A stretch of 64,000 nt of DNA from Sphagnum compactum (lineage: Eukaryota; Bryophyta; Sphagnopsida; Sphagnales), in NCBI GenBank assembly GCA_965153455.1, contig OZ234502.1, forward strand, positions 1,343,267 through 1,407,266, in the 5' to 3' direction. How positions within the stretch are numbered: the stretch's first letter is position 1; every line of letters begins with the position of its first letter. Positions 1 through 12,260 of this stretch are shown in pieces. The position numbers and the translations under genes are program-made. The notes under the pieces were generated by a model. The model was not told where the DNA came from. It ran no database searches and saw nothing but the letters and a program-made list of their open reading frames with translations.

Positions 1-769
1 TCCTCGTAATTTCATGAAAGTTGGACAGTCATGTTTCTAGACAGCAGAGGCCTCTAAGACCTACAAGATCCAACTGAGTCAAGAGTTCAGCACATACATC
101 TTTTTTGAGCCCTTCTCCATCAGGATAGTCGACTAAAAATCCATCAGGTTGATTGGTCAGCTATCTGTGCCTTGAGCTCCTTTTGACTAGCATGGGTGCT
201 CACTAGTTGGGCTAATATGTGTAGCATTTTTAATCTCCTTGACAGAGCATCCTCTTCTGCCTTGGCTAGTTCCCCCTCTAGCTGCTGGGTTTTTTTTCCA
301 TATTTTGATATAGAGTAGACAATCTATGTATTATATAGTGTACAATTTTGCATGTGAAATTAATGTCTTAGTGTCTTGCCTATTGAAGCAGTGCTAACGA
401 TAGTTGTTTTTTGCAATTGATTTATGCCCATGAGCCAAAAAATCCAAGTGGCACTTGAAGTTAAACCCTTGTCCGTTTTTGATTGGTAGAAGCACACGAT
501 TTGGGCCTATGGGGTTATGTACCTCACTTTATAACTCTACCACAACCTTTGCTTGATTGGTTTGTGCACCGCAAAATCCTACCATCAAATGTTCAAGGAG
601 AACTCGATTCCTAGTAGCTACATCCACCATATCCAATGCCATGCTTCAAAGTTATTCATCTAAATTGACTTGTATTGGGGTGGTTAACTTACAAATTGAA
701 GTAGGTGGAATTGCCATTTTGGTGGGGGGGTGTACCCACTTGAGGACTAAATAGGTGTTTTAGCCCACT
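1..769. other. AT-rich intergenic stretch
   Basis: No coding sequence or RNA gene is recognised here. The 65-residue open frame near 557-754 has no family resemblance and looks like chance. Confidence 0.5.
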
Positions 770-2811
770 TTGAAAAGTTCATTTCAACGATTCACAAAAA
801 CAAGCGATTATGCCCTTTGCAAGGTTGGGGTAAAAAAACATTAAAACCTTGAGTTGATGCTTGCAAATGTTTCCATGTTTATGCATTGACACAATTACAA
901 CATGCCCATTCTAATGTTGGGTTGTGGATGGTGTGTCCTAGATGGGCTTTTTTTGATAACATGTCGTGTATTGGACCACAATCATAGGAAGGCAATGTCA
1001 CATTTGTGTCAAGAATCAACCATTCCCCCAACACGGCCCCAACCCTAAACAATTGTTCGCATTTGTTGTTCATGAACCCAAGTTTTTGTGTGGACTTTGA
1101 TACCAATATTGAGTGAGGACATCTCTAATTAATTCATGGATGCACCAATCCACACAATGACCAACCAATCTACTTTTCCTTGACTTTAACTGGGCCTTAA
1201 ATGTCCCATGGTAATTCTCAATTGCAATATTAGTGTCTTGCCCAACATATGGTAAATTACGAAGTCCAACCACCCACATATGAATCTTATGTCACCAATT
1301 TTTCTCCATGTATTTTCAAAAGACATGAGCTATAAGGTACTTGCTAATGATATATTATAATTCATTCATTGCCCACATTTCAGCACTTACTCTAGATGGA
1401 CCATCCTTGTTATACATGACATTCCCTAATTATTGTAATACATTACTACATAATGTTAGGTTTTTAATCTTGATACATGTTTGTTTTTGCCATGCTCTTT
1501 CCACATGCCACAAACATAAGAAAATGGAAATGTTTGGCCATATAATCCTACAAAATAAAATGCATTATACATGAAACTTGGTGGATTTAAATACAATCAA
1601 TGTTGACGCATGTTACATCGATCGGGGCAAGTGACATGAATAATACACAACGATTTGTTGGATAGAAAAGGGGAAGGGTTAAGGATTTTATTTGATGTAG
1701 TTGATTTCCACTTGGGCGCAATCAACAATGAAAGTGTTGGGATGCCATGATGGGTGAGAATTGTGAATACTTTCACTCAATGTGTGCATTCATGGTGTGA
1801 AATCCTTTTGTTGTCATTGTGATGTGATGTAATATGTTACAAGAATGCCATTGTGCCATTAATCAAACATTATCATGGTATAAAGGGGGAATTGCCACAA
1901 TTCATAGTAGATATATGTTAATTGAACATGACAAGAAATATAATGAATGATCTATTAACGTTTACAAATTTCTACATGTATTTTTTTGTCCATTGATTTG
2001 TCTTATTAATGTTTCAATGGCATTAGACTATATATACTAGCACGTATTAGATCACATGTGCATGTATTATATATTAGACATAATGTATCACCGTTTTTTC
2101 ATTTGTCTCAAAGGTTGCATCAATTGCAACACCCCTTTGGTGCCCATGTTCAATCATCATCCACCTTTGCCCTAGTTTTTTGATAGTAAAAGATTAAATT
2201 AATGTTTTGTTGAACCCACATGCACACACTTTTCACATTGTTTTTATGTAGTTGGTATGTTTTTTGAGTTAATTCTTTAGACAACACCCTAACATCTTGC
2301 TCAGCGAGGAACATGTTTATCTTTAATTCATATGACCTTAACATAATGTTCTTCACATGTTGCCTATGTTTTGCCATATTTGAAACACTGTGAGTCCAAT
2401 CTTTAGTTCCATCACAAAATCCTTGATATTTTGTGATAAATGCGCAATAAATGCAGATCCATCATCCATCTTTAAGTCCCAATGGACATCTAGATCATCT
2501 TTATTAACGTGATTTTGTTGAATGAAACATAATTTTGATACATGTTAAAGCAAATACATCTTAATGGTGAATTCAACTCTACATATTTTCTTTATAGAAC
2601 CACCCCGTTTCTTCTTGGAATCTTGTATACCCTTGTGGCCTATCCTTGATGGGATTACTTTTCCATTGATGTCTAATTTTTTTGGAACTGCACTATGGTT
2701 TTGTGTAATATCCTTCACAATATTTGTGAAATCATTGGGACCATATTGATATTGGTACTTAGGAACAACCATGCCAATTGATTTAGTGTTACCTATGAAG
2801 ATAAATTGCAT
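770..2811 (-). pseudogene. decayed MULE transposase with C-terminal SWIM zinc finger
   Basis: Reading the minus strand from 2811 downwards gives, in the right order, the parts of a plant MuDR/MULE-type transposase, spread over several frames. The N-terminal part (2811-2545) includes SRIGHKGIQDSKKKRGG. The helical part (about 2540-2150) includes ETYQLHKN-like TYQLHKNNVKSV and WVQQN. The catalytic core begins with AIDATF near 2115 (first Asp), continues with FPLYTMIMFD and WHNG near 1885, and WHPNTFIVDCAQVEI near 1730 (second Asp). CLWHVERAW lies near 1500, YMEKNW and LPYVGQDTN near 1310-1240, and DWCIHELI near 1150. The C-terminus carries CNC near 895 followed by GNICKH near 862, which is the CxC...CxH pattern of a SWIM finger. 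There are several stops, at least two frameshifts, and a roughly 180 bp AT-rich insertion (or intron) at about 1905-2088. Family assignment is from remembered motif order; no search was run. It cannot encode a working enzyme. Confidence 0.8.
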
Positions 2812-4199
2812 TACAAAACAAATAATTAGTCACATATTTCATGTTTGTAGAATCATAAAATTAATTCATCAAATGGTGAACATCACATGTATACATGTAT
2901 AATATGTATGCAAATCTTGGTGCATGAATGTAATACAAGTTCAAATTTGAACCTTGAAAACTCAAAAGCACTGTCTATTCACGGTTGTTGCAAATCATTA
3001 TCAAGGTGGATGATGCATTTTTTGCAAATAAATTGACATTGTCCACCATCTTGACCTTCTTCACCAACTATGAAATCAAGCATTCAAGTTATGGGGATGA
3101 ATGCAACCTCAACAAGGCAAAGGCCTTGTTGCATCCCAGTGTGTCGAATGACAACTTCCCAAAACAATTCTTCATGATTAAAAGGCCCATTTGGTGGTGT
3201 TTAAACTACATTCTCTGATGCCTGCAATTTTGTTTGATGGCCATGTTCATACAACAACTTCCCCTCCATGCTTTCAAAAATCATTGTAGAAGCTATTAAT
3301 TTTTATGCACCTTACATTCAAATTTGTGATAATCAACATATAATGTGTTAAAAACATGGTAAATCTTTCACTTACATAGAATTAGGTCAAAATGACATGT
3401 GAAAAATTTGTAAAAATACGCATCACTTTGGCTTTGAAGCAGTTGCTTGGTATCGGCATTTTGTTGATGTGGTTTGGTTATTTTTATTTGTATTTATTTA
3501 TTGGTGGGGAGGTAATTAGAAAAAGGAGAAAAAAATCTAAAAAAAGAATTTTTTTTTTATTCTTCGCTAATTTATTGTCTACTAACACACGCCCTTAGTT
3601 CGCCAAGCAAACCAAGTTGCGAAGAGAGGAAAAGTCAAAATAATAAATTAAAAAAATTAAAAATATAAAAATAAAAAATATAAAAAATATATATATATAT
3701 TTATTTATTTTTTAAAAAAACTTTTCGATGGTAATACGATGTACTAAGTGGAGTGTAAGACCGCCAAAACATCTAAGTCAACAAGAGCTTAGGCTCTTGA
3801 AGGTGCAAGGAGGCCTATTTAACTAGCACCGAAAGCTATTAATGTCGGGGATTTAGTAGAAGCAGGTCGTATTACTTTGAAAGGAAACAGAGAGCATAGC
3901 AGGACACTTAAGCAAACTTTCAATTGTTGCATAAACAATGTCTTTTACATAGCCAGAATTCGCAGAGATACATAAATGATGAAAAGAGTCGTATGAGGCC
4001 GTAGGCTCACGTGTAAAAAATGTGCTTCAAAATACCCTTGGAATAACATAAGAAGATCATGTGAAAAGCTCATGTCACTTGATATGCAAAAGCTTGAAAA
4101 ATGTGACCCCAAACCCTAATTTGTAAAATAATCCTCATTGAAAGTTCAACATATATTTATAATAGTTTAAAAATGCAAATATCAACTATTTAAAGTTGA
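2812..4199. other. AT-rich intergenic stretch with a small inverted repeat
   Basis: No gene recognised. There is an A/T microsatellite-like run at about 3640-3720. At 3731-3877 a ~147 bp segment is bounded by GTAATACGA and its reverse complement TCGTATTAC, possibly a very small MITE remnant. Confidence 0.4.
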
Positions 4200-5420
4200 A
4201 AACTGGCGAGAAATGTGTAACACATGTCAATTTTTCCCATATGTAAAGTTTTTTTATCAAGTGTAAAATATTAGTAATACATTCAATGTATTATTCACAC
4301 CATGTGTTAGTAACATAGTGGTGTATTTCAATTAAACTAATTAAGTTTTGACTTTACCCATACATTTTGAAACTTGACAACTTCTTGTCCATTTATTTTG
4401 AAAAATTTGTCATTCTTTCTATGTTTTACATGCTGAATTTTTTTTAATGTATCAAAAGATCTTTAGTGTATCGATAACATATGGTTAATAATAATTAGTT
4501 ATAATAAAAAAATTGATAGTAAATGTATACTAGGTGTCAAATTTTCATATGTAAACTTTATTTTTCAAGTGTGAAAATATGTTTATAATACATTCAATAT
4601 ATTGCTCACATGACACCTTGATGATAGATTATTGGTTTTTTTTAAAAAAATAGTTGTTTTACCTTACTTATAAACTTAGAAATGTGACAACCTCTTGTCC
4701 ATTTATTTTGAAAAATTTCTCAATCTTTCTATGTTTAAACGAGTTGAACAAGCTTTAATGTATCAAAAGATCTTTAATGTATCAACAAATCATTAATTTA
4801 TCAATAACGCTTTAATGTATTGGTGACATACGGTTAATAGTTAATTATAATTGAAAAATGATGGTAAATGTATACTAGGTGTTAAATTTTCATATGTAAG
4901 GTTTATTTCTCAAGTGTGAAAATATGTTAATAATACATTCATTGTATTGTTGATATCATGTGTTGATAGTAGATTAATGGTTTCTTACTAAATTAACAAT
5001 TTTTTTACCTTACTTATAAACTTGGAATGTGACCACCTTTTATCCATCTATTTTGAAAAATTTCTTGCTCTTTCTATGTCTAGATGAGCTCAAAAAAATT
5101 TAGTGTATCAACAAATCCTTAATGTATCAATAAATCCTTAGTGTATAAAAAACATATGATAAATTATAGTTAGTTGTGATCAAAAAGTGGTGTTAAATGT
5201 ATGCCATGTATCAAGTTTTCATATGTAACCCTTTATTTCTCAAGTGTGAAATATTAATAATACATTCAATGTATTGTTCACACCATGTGTCAATAGTAAA
5301 TTAGTGGTTTGGTACTAAATTAACAATTATTTTACCTTACCCATAAACTTGGAAATGTGATAATATCTTATCCATGTATTTTCAAATTTTAATGTATTGA
5401 TCTTTTTGATACATTAATCA
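4200..5420. repeat. tandem array of diverged ~310-345 bp units
   Basis: Two markers recur in phase. TCCATTTATTTTGAAAAATTT-like sequence occurs at 4386, 4696, 5041 and 5369 (spacings 310, 345, 328). CATATGTAA followed by a T-rich run and CAAGTGTGAAA occurs near 4240, 4547, 4892 and 5220. Each unit also holds TAATACATTCA and AATGTATCAA motifs. About three full units plus partial ends are present. Units differ by many substitutions and small indels, so the array is old. No coding potential is seen. Confidence 0.85.
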
Positions 5421-6141
5421 TTATAATATAATAAACAAACATTTAGTTGTTTATCTATAAAGCTTCTTATCCATGTAGTCATTTGGAAACTTTCCCTACC
5501 CTTCCTTACACAATACATGTGTACATAGGATTTATGTTGATTATATAACATGATGCATGATAATATAATACATGATGAAATATGATGCATTGATACATTG
5601 CCATTTCGATACACAAGTTTTAAAAACAAAATTATTAGTATTCCTTGGAATATTTTATGCTAGATGAAAAACGATTTTACTAACAATTACCCTGTTTTTC
5701 CTCACATGCACACATTTTCACTTTGGGGTAGGATACCCCTGACTTCAAAAAGGTACTAATGTAGGCACCTAGTAAGCACTTGCCATCAAAACTTGGTGGT
5801 CATTTTATGCTTGGGCACTTTCACTTGCTCTGCACATTACACAGAGCTTGATGACAAGTATTTAGCATTTGCATTAGGACTTGTCATTTAGTTGTTAAAA
5901 AAACAATTATGCCCGGAGAACTTTTGTTTCAGGCAAAAGAAATGCAAACTGCTTTTGCATGATTGTCAAATTTTAGTTGTGCCATTTTTCATTCCTCCCT
6001 AGCACATTTTCATGGCCACAGTGAACCAGCACCCACCATCGCACCATAAAGGATGTATGGTAAGTGGTCAGGAGACAGTTTTCTGTTCGGTTCCAGTTCC
6101 CTAGCTAACCATGGTGGTTAGCTCAGTTGCATTTTTTTTTT
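5421..6141. other. AT-rich intergenic stretch
   Basis: Nothing recognised except the end of the preceding tandem array. Confidence 0.5.
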
Positions 6142-6202
6142 CTACTTACCTATTAACAACCCACAAGTATAACCTACAAGTGGGTTGTTAGTAGGTAGGT
6201 AG
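6142..6202. repeat. imperfect palindrome, ~25 bp arms
   Basis: CTACTTACCTATTAACAACC on the left pairs with GGTTGTTAGTAGGTAGGTAG on the right around an 11 bp loop, with few mismatches. Related CCTACCTA-rich sequence follows to about 6275 and reappears at 39730-39865. Confidence 0.75.
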
Positions 6203-8249
6203 AAAAAAGCAGCCCTTACCTATGTACAAACCATTTACTTACCTAATAATTATCTATTTTCCTACCTATCTACCTATATATGAGACCCATTTCCTACAGA
6301 ATTGCCAAGGTGAAACCAAATATTAACTCCGTTGGGGTTCATCCACAACTGAGTTATAAGTGGCATCCAATGGATGGTGACCTGGTGATTGCTGGTTCAC
6401 TTGGCTCATTTTCACAACCTCAAGCAAAATATAAGCATATGACTGCACAAAATCTTGAAGGTGCATGATGTTTTGTACAGCATAGCAAGAAGACCAATAA
6501 TCTCAACTAGTTTATTTAAAGAATCCACAAATTGTTCACAATTCTTTGGTAAACCCTGAACCCTAAAAATCTAAAAGTCATTTTTATCTCTTTAATATCT
6601 GTAGGGTGCACTTACGGAAAGAAAATTTCATCTCTTTTCTTTATCAGGGTGTGTATCATTTACTGAATGTAGTCTGTAATTAATATCAACAGGCAATTTT
6701 AAAACATGAGGAATTGAGGAGACCATTTAGATAGGCACAAAGACAAAGGGTTGTTTTTTGTCCACATACCTTTTTCCTACATTAGACAAGTTTTCTGGTA
6801 GATTGTTCATGTAGAACTGTTGGATTTGGTTCTTTGTTGGAACCGGGCCCATGTAGACCCACCTGGTGGGTCCGTTTCTTCGACCTGGATCTGGATCCAG
6901 ACCCAGCTAGAAACCCAGAAATGGCCAACACCTCTACGCACTTTCCCAAATAAGTACCCATGCCAAAAATGGTGACCCCTAATGGGTTCTTCTGAAAGCC
7001 AATTACGTTTCAAAATGTAACCAATTTTTCCTCATCAATCCACATTTCAGGCACCTTCATTACAAGCTTACTAACCTCAGAGAGTGGGTCACCCAGGGCG
7101 AATTTCAATTCCCAGCATGCCCCCTTGCTCGCCTGTCAGTTGTGTGCTGGGAACTGAAATGTCCGCTTAGCAGCCCATTCTCTATTACAATAGGGGGGAT
7201 GTTGCAAAATCCATAATAACTATACAATATTACGTGATATAATTGTGCTGAATATGCACTAAGAAAAAATTGACAGGTTTTTCTGTTAGACCAGGAAAAG
7301 CATCACATCCAGTTTGTTTGATTGCATGCCAGAATGTGATAGAAATTCAAAGGCATTTCTTAGGCTAGTATTATTTAGACTTGCACATTGGAATTAGAGT
7401 CTTTGTAAGCATGTGAATTCATACTTGGTTTCAGACTAGTCCACTTCAAAGTGCTGCATAAGTGCATTACATTTGAACTTCAGAATTTTTACATTAGACC
7501 TCACAAATTTACACTTGAGCTTTCCATCCAAATCCTTGGGATTGCAGATTTTTACTTCAGGACTTGCTTCAGACTTCAGACCCCTGTTGCCTGGTTTTGG
7601 GCTACTTGGGGTTCTTATGAGCTGGTTGCCAATCTATTTCCATAAGTTTGGCCTTTTGCTTGAACTGGAATTTGAATTGTATCACACAACCATGGAACTG
7701 GAACCCAAATGGAAACATTATGGAGTTATTCCTTGAACACAAGTTCTGGGTTCGTAGGCATGAAAGGTATTACTTTTTTTAAAAGGCAAGCCAGTTGTAC
7801 TTTTGGGGGACACATCAGGAACTTGGGGAACATCATTCAGAACATGTGAAAAGACTTCAGAACATGGTGGGAACACTCCCTAAAACATTTATATGCCCTT
7901 ACCACCCCCCACCCTCCCAAAGGAAAATATGAGGCCTAATAAGTGCATATTCAGCCATCTTATTGGATGCATGAAAATTATCACCTAATGGGACAATGGC
8001 TTGCTCAACAATTGAGCTTGTCCCATTCATAGGTGGATCAGGCCTTTTCATAATTTTAGTGATGATGATTCATTAGAATTTGTTTAGGTACAGCAGGTTT
8101 AGGCTTTACGATGACAATTTCAAATTGAAATATGTTTAGTCCAAGGTAAAGAGAAATGGAAAGGCATATTTTCAAAAGATTTTTTTGTAACACCATAATT
8201 ACAAGCAATATTTTAATATATTTTTCATTAATTTGCATCCCATTTCTCT
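6203..8249. other. intergenic stretch
   Basis: No gene identified. The segment 6807-7013 is more GC-rich and open on the minus strand for 68 codons, but it matches no family I know. Short open frames at 6280-6468 and 7451-7736 look like chance. Confidence 0.45.
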
Positions 8250-8510
8250 TCAATTGAATTTGATTTGAATTCAATCACATTTAAATTAAATAGAATATGA
8301 ATTCCCTTCAATGTATTTGAACTAAATTTAAGAATTTGAATTGAATTGAAATCAATTAAAAAAATTGAGTTCAATTCAATTAAATTATTTTTAAAAATTA
8401 ATTCAGTTAAATATGAATTCAATTCAATTCAATTCATTCCAACTCAATTCAATTAAATCTGAATTCAATTGAATTTAATTTGACTTGAATTGAATTGAAT
8501 TTCAGTTACA
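8250..8510. repeat. GAATT/AATTC pentanucleotide-rich microsatellite
   Basis: The segment consists mainly of GAATT and AATTC five-base units in both polarities, interrupted by point changes. Opposed runs make it locally self-complementary. Open frames across it are low-complexity artefacts. Confidence 0.85.
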
Positions 8511-8645
8511 TTCACGTTGCATCCAAGATCATTCAATATTTCAATGCAACTTAATTTTCACAAATTCATTTTTTTTTCCATAGGTTAGGTTGAGGGTCAC
8601 TGGTAATGCTCAGTAGTTCAGAGCCCAAGTACATTAAATCCCCAT

Positions 8646-8675
8646 CCCCCCCACCCCCCCCCCCCCCCCCCCCCC
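8646..8675. repeat. poly-C tract
   Basis: A run of C broken by an A near its start, then over 20 consecutive C residues. Length in such a run is unreliable in sequencing. Confidence 0.9.
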
Positions 8676-9299
8676 AAGGCTAAAGAATGCATAAGAATTG
8701 TGTTCAATCGATTGGTTGGTGCCGCAACTTGCAGAACCTCCAAAACCCAGTTCACTGCAGCCACCCCTTGACATTTCTTAGGTTGGTCCGACTGAATGTG
8801 CCAACTGGCCTTGCGCCAGCACAACTGTGATCATTCCTTCGACTCATATGGCTCCTTCACATTTGCAAGAAGGTTAGCAAAAAAAATAGTTAGTTATTAT
8901 CACAGTTTAGGGTTTGTATGATTAATCGTCAAAAGGTGTTAGGGTTTGTAAGTTATAATCGATAACTACCTGCCGATGTTCACACATCTATTTACCTCTA
9001 ACCCTAAGTGACCTTCTAACTTTTTTTTCTTTTATCCTTGTTCAAGGAAAATCATTGTTACTTATTTTTTCATTGTTTTGTCATTCTTTTTTCGTCATAT
9101 CGTTGTTTAGTGCAAGCTACATTTACAAGTATGTACATTAATAGTTGAGCGCATAGTAGTGTTTTCATTTCTCTCTTCTATTTTCTTTTAACTTGTTTTT
9201 CATTTCTTGCTATTTGTCTATCTTCTTGCAATTTTTCTTGTAATTTGTTTGTCTTTTCGGTTTTTGTTTTGCAAAGGTTTTGCTTCTTAGTGGTTCTTG

Positions 9300-9535
9300 G
9301 TTTTGTTGCTTGATGGCTTAGTGGTTTTTGGTTTTGTTGCTTAGTGGCTCAATGGTTTCTGGTTTTTGTTCTAATTTGCTACTCAACAAAGGTTCTAATT
9401 GTTGTTGCTCTAATTGCAAAGGTTTTGAGTTGCTCGCTAGTTCCAAGTATTGTTGCTCCAATTGTGAAGGTTTTGAGTTGCTCATGAGTTCCAAGTGTTG
9501 TTGCTTCAATTGTTGCTCAACAAAGGTTCTACATT
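9300..9535. repeat. 48 bp minisatellite (16-residue period)
   Basis: AAGGTTTTGAGTTGCTC recurs at 9419 and 9467, a 48 bp spacing. A related partial unit lies upstream (AAAGGTTCTAATTGTTG near 9390), and TTGCTTAGTGGCTCAATGG-type ~30 bp units occur at 9305-9365. Because 48 is divisible by three, both strands stay open: the minus strand (9602-9318) repeats L-E-L-x-S-N-S-K-P-x-Q-L-E-Q-Q, and the plus strand is open for 173 codons. No start context, codon bias or family supports a protein. Confidence 0.7.
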
Positions 9536-9849
9536 TGTTATTGTTCAACTTTTTTTTCACAATGTTGAGTCCATTAAAATTTGTGTTGTTGGCCACTCTC
9601 ATCCAAGTTCTTTTACAAGTTCAGGAATGTTTGATCATATGTTATGAAGCTGAACCTAATGTAACTTTCCCTTTTCCTAATCAAACTCCAAAAAATAAAG
9701 TTATATTACAAACAATGTTAAACTTTTTGATGGGTGAAAACATGAAAAAAAGAGCCAATTGCGTCAAGCTTGAAGTCCTTTCCAAGGATTGCATTTTCCA
9801 CTTGGCAATTTTCTATTGGTTTATATTTTTTTTTTCATGTAGTTTTTAA

Positions 9850-10477
9850 ACTGAATATCAAATTTGAGTCCAAACATGACATATAACATGATAAAAACCC
9901 AATTTGTTTTGCATCAAACCTTACATTATAATCAAATCTATAACTTTATTTTGAATCATAATTATAAATTCAAAATTATAATAGTTTAAAAGGACATTCG
10001 AGTATTAAAATCTAAAAAGGTATATGTATTTTTATTTCTTGAATATGTTTTGAACATATGGATCCCTTCTTGTGGAATATATTAAAATTCACAAAAAAAT
10101 AAAAACAATTCTATGAACATTTAATAAGGGAAAAAGACTTTTGATATAAAAAAACCCTTGTTTACATGTTTTTCTTGAGTGTTTTAAACATATAAAAGAA
10201 CTCTTGAAACATGGTGAATTTTCATGAAAATTTTGTAGTTGCAACTTTGAGAGTAGAAAAACTTATTTAAAAAATAAAAGAATTTTTTTGACATATAGTG
10301 TTCCCATGGTGATTTTCAAATTTTCAAAAACAATTTTTAAGGATTTATGCCGAAAATCGGTTTAATTTTTTTTAAGATATTGATACGCTTGCTTGGCATA
10401 TAAATTTTTGGGGAAAAAAAGTCAAAATCGGACCCTTTTATAAATTGTTTTATGAAAACCAGATTTGGGGAATATCA
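9850..10477. other. AT-rich intergenic stretch
   Basis: Nothing recognised. The end (about 10440-10530) is similar to the end of the dispersed repeat near 26515-26590. Confidence 0.4.
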
Positions 10478-10482
10478 TAAAA

Positions 10483-12260
10483 ATGTGATACCCACTCAAC
10501 ACTAATAGTAACTAATAATTCTTGAAAAATCTCTCATAACTTCACCCAACAAAAGACATCAATGAAAATGATTAAAGCAAGTGGGTTCTAAATGTAGGAA
10601 TATGCAGTGCATGATTGAGTCAGTCAGTTATTAGTAGTAACTTTGGTAGTTAGTAGCTTTGGATTTGTTGGGCTTGCCTACCAAGACAAGGATATTGTGT
10701 TTAGATTCATTATAGAATTTACTAGCTTACGAGATTTTGGCCCCTAGGTAGTAGCTTTATTTTTATATGAGGATTTTTGAAAGATGATATTTTGGCTTGT
10801 GTTAAAACTTGAGATAAGTTTTAGTTATGGAGTTATGATATTTTGAAGGATTTTGGTTTCTTTTAGAGGGATTTTTTTGAAGATTATATTTTTGCATGGT
10901 GAAATATTTGAATTTCCATAAAAAAAATTTTGCCTTAAAATATTTTTAATGTAAATGGCAAGGTCATAGAATGACACACCCTTATTTTTGTTTTTTTTTA
11001 AAAAAAATTATGATTTTGTGTTTTGGTTTTCCTTTTAATATAATACTCATTTGGTTGGATGTGTCCAATTTTGGTCTTGTAGCTTGATTTTGAAATATTT
11101 ATGTCATTTCAAGAAAAAAGAGGGGGAGGGTGGGGGTGGCACTATTTAGTTTTTCTTTGGGCATCGAATGAAGCAAAACTTTCCCAAGATCAAGCAATCA
11201 TAGTTATGCCCCTACATAGCCGATTCGGGCACAAATCAAATAAACATCACAAGATCTACCTATCTAATAGATCATTCACAAAATGAGCACATCAACTACA
11301 TCTACAAGGAATGGGTCCATGTCTAGAGGTGGAGGCGGAAGTAGAAATGAAGGATTGTCAAGAATTGGAATCAAACACCTCAACATAGGCATGGAAATTG
11401 GGAACATCACAAAGTTCTTGCGCTCATCAAATGCAAGCATCATGAACATGCAACCTCAAGGAGATGGTTGATCCCAAAGCGCACTTGGTGCCTACAATGC
11501 AACAATGGAACAAGATCATGGAGGAATTATAGAAGGTCATTCATGCCAAGATGCCAAGAAATGGGAAAATGTGCAAGGACAAATGGAATGGATTGAATTT
11601 TGATTACAAAAAACTCTCAGATTATCACAAAGGAACTGGGCATCACACATCTTTCTTGGAATTGACCATGGAGGAGCACAACACGTTTAAATACATTGAT
11701 TCATGTGTGGGACTTGCAAGCTAAAGGTGATGCCAACTATACTACAGTACCGATATTGGATTTAGAAACATAAGAAGATTAAAATTCTGCAAAACTACCA
11801 TCCTTCATAAAAAATATCTTCGGCAATGAACATCCAATTCCACAACAGCAAGATGCACAACAAGTTAAAGGAAGTTATGTGAACTAAGATGATTTTAATG
11901 CTAGTCCTCAACATGCACCCTCTATGGTAAACCTCTCTAACACTCCAATTGCATTTCTTGTGTTTGCACCACCCTACACAACATTAATTACAACTACAAA
12001 CACACCTAGAAGCATGGGTATTAAAAGTAAGCATACAAATGCATTTTCACATGTGATTGAAACTATAAACAGACCTTAACCAAGTTTCATTATTTTTATT
12101 TATTTAAAACTTATCCGATTTTCACTATCTGGTTTTCACACAAATGAAAATTGGTGATCCGGTTTTTAGGCGGGGCATCATTCAGTGTGATACCATGAGG
12201 GGTTTAGACTTTGATGCTTAGCTGATGCCCAAGGGGATTTGTGATACCCACCCAACATTG
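10483..12260. mobile_element. possible decayed element bounded by TGTGATACCCAC motifs
   Basis: TGTGATACCCACTCAACA at 10483 and TGTGATACCCACCCAACA at 12239 face the same way 1.76 kb apart, as the starts of two LTRs would. Sequence after these motifs is only weakly similar, so two LTRs cannot be proved. The segment encloses a SANT-like coding remnant. Similar motifs (TGATAACCACTCAACATTG at 26550, ATACCCACACAACACTGG near 30320) show a dispersed family. No reverse transcriptase, integrase or primer-binding site was found. Confidence 0.35.
11283..11900 (+). pseudogene. remnant with Myb/SANT-like DNA-binding stretch
   Basis: After a Gly/Ser-rich start (M at 11283), the conserved part lies in another frame from about 11461 to 11720. 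It reads VPTMQQWNKIMEEL, a stop, KVIHAKMPRNGK, MCKDKWNGLNFDYKKLSDYH, KGTGHHTSFLELTMEE. The pattern of W-x-K-I, a short basic linker, C-x-x-K-W-x-x-L-x-x-x-Y-K and a following HxGTGHHTSF block is typical of the Myb/SANT-like (trihelix-related) domains found in many plant transposon-encoded or transposon-derived proteins. Stops (one internal, several after 11720) and a frame change show that it is not functional. A Harbinger-type or other element origin is possible but unproven. Confidence 0.45.

Noticed and set aside
9328-9849. 173-codon plus-strand frame as a gene.
   Set aside because: Its first half is the 48 bp repeat and its second half is AT-rich with no family match.
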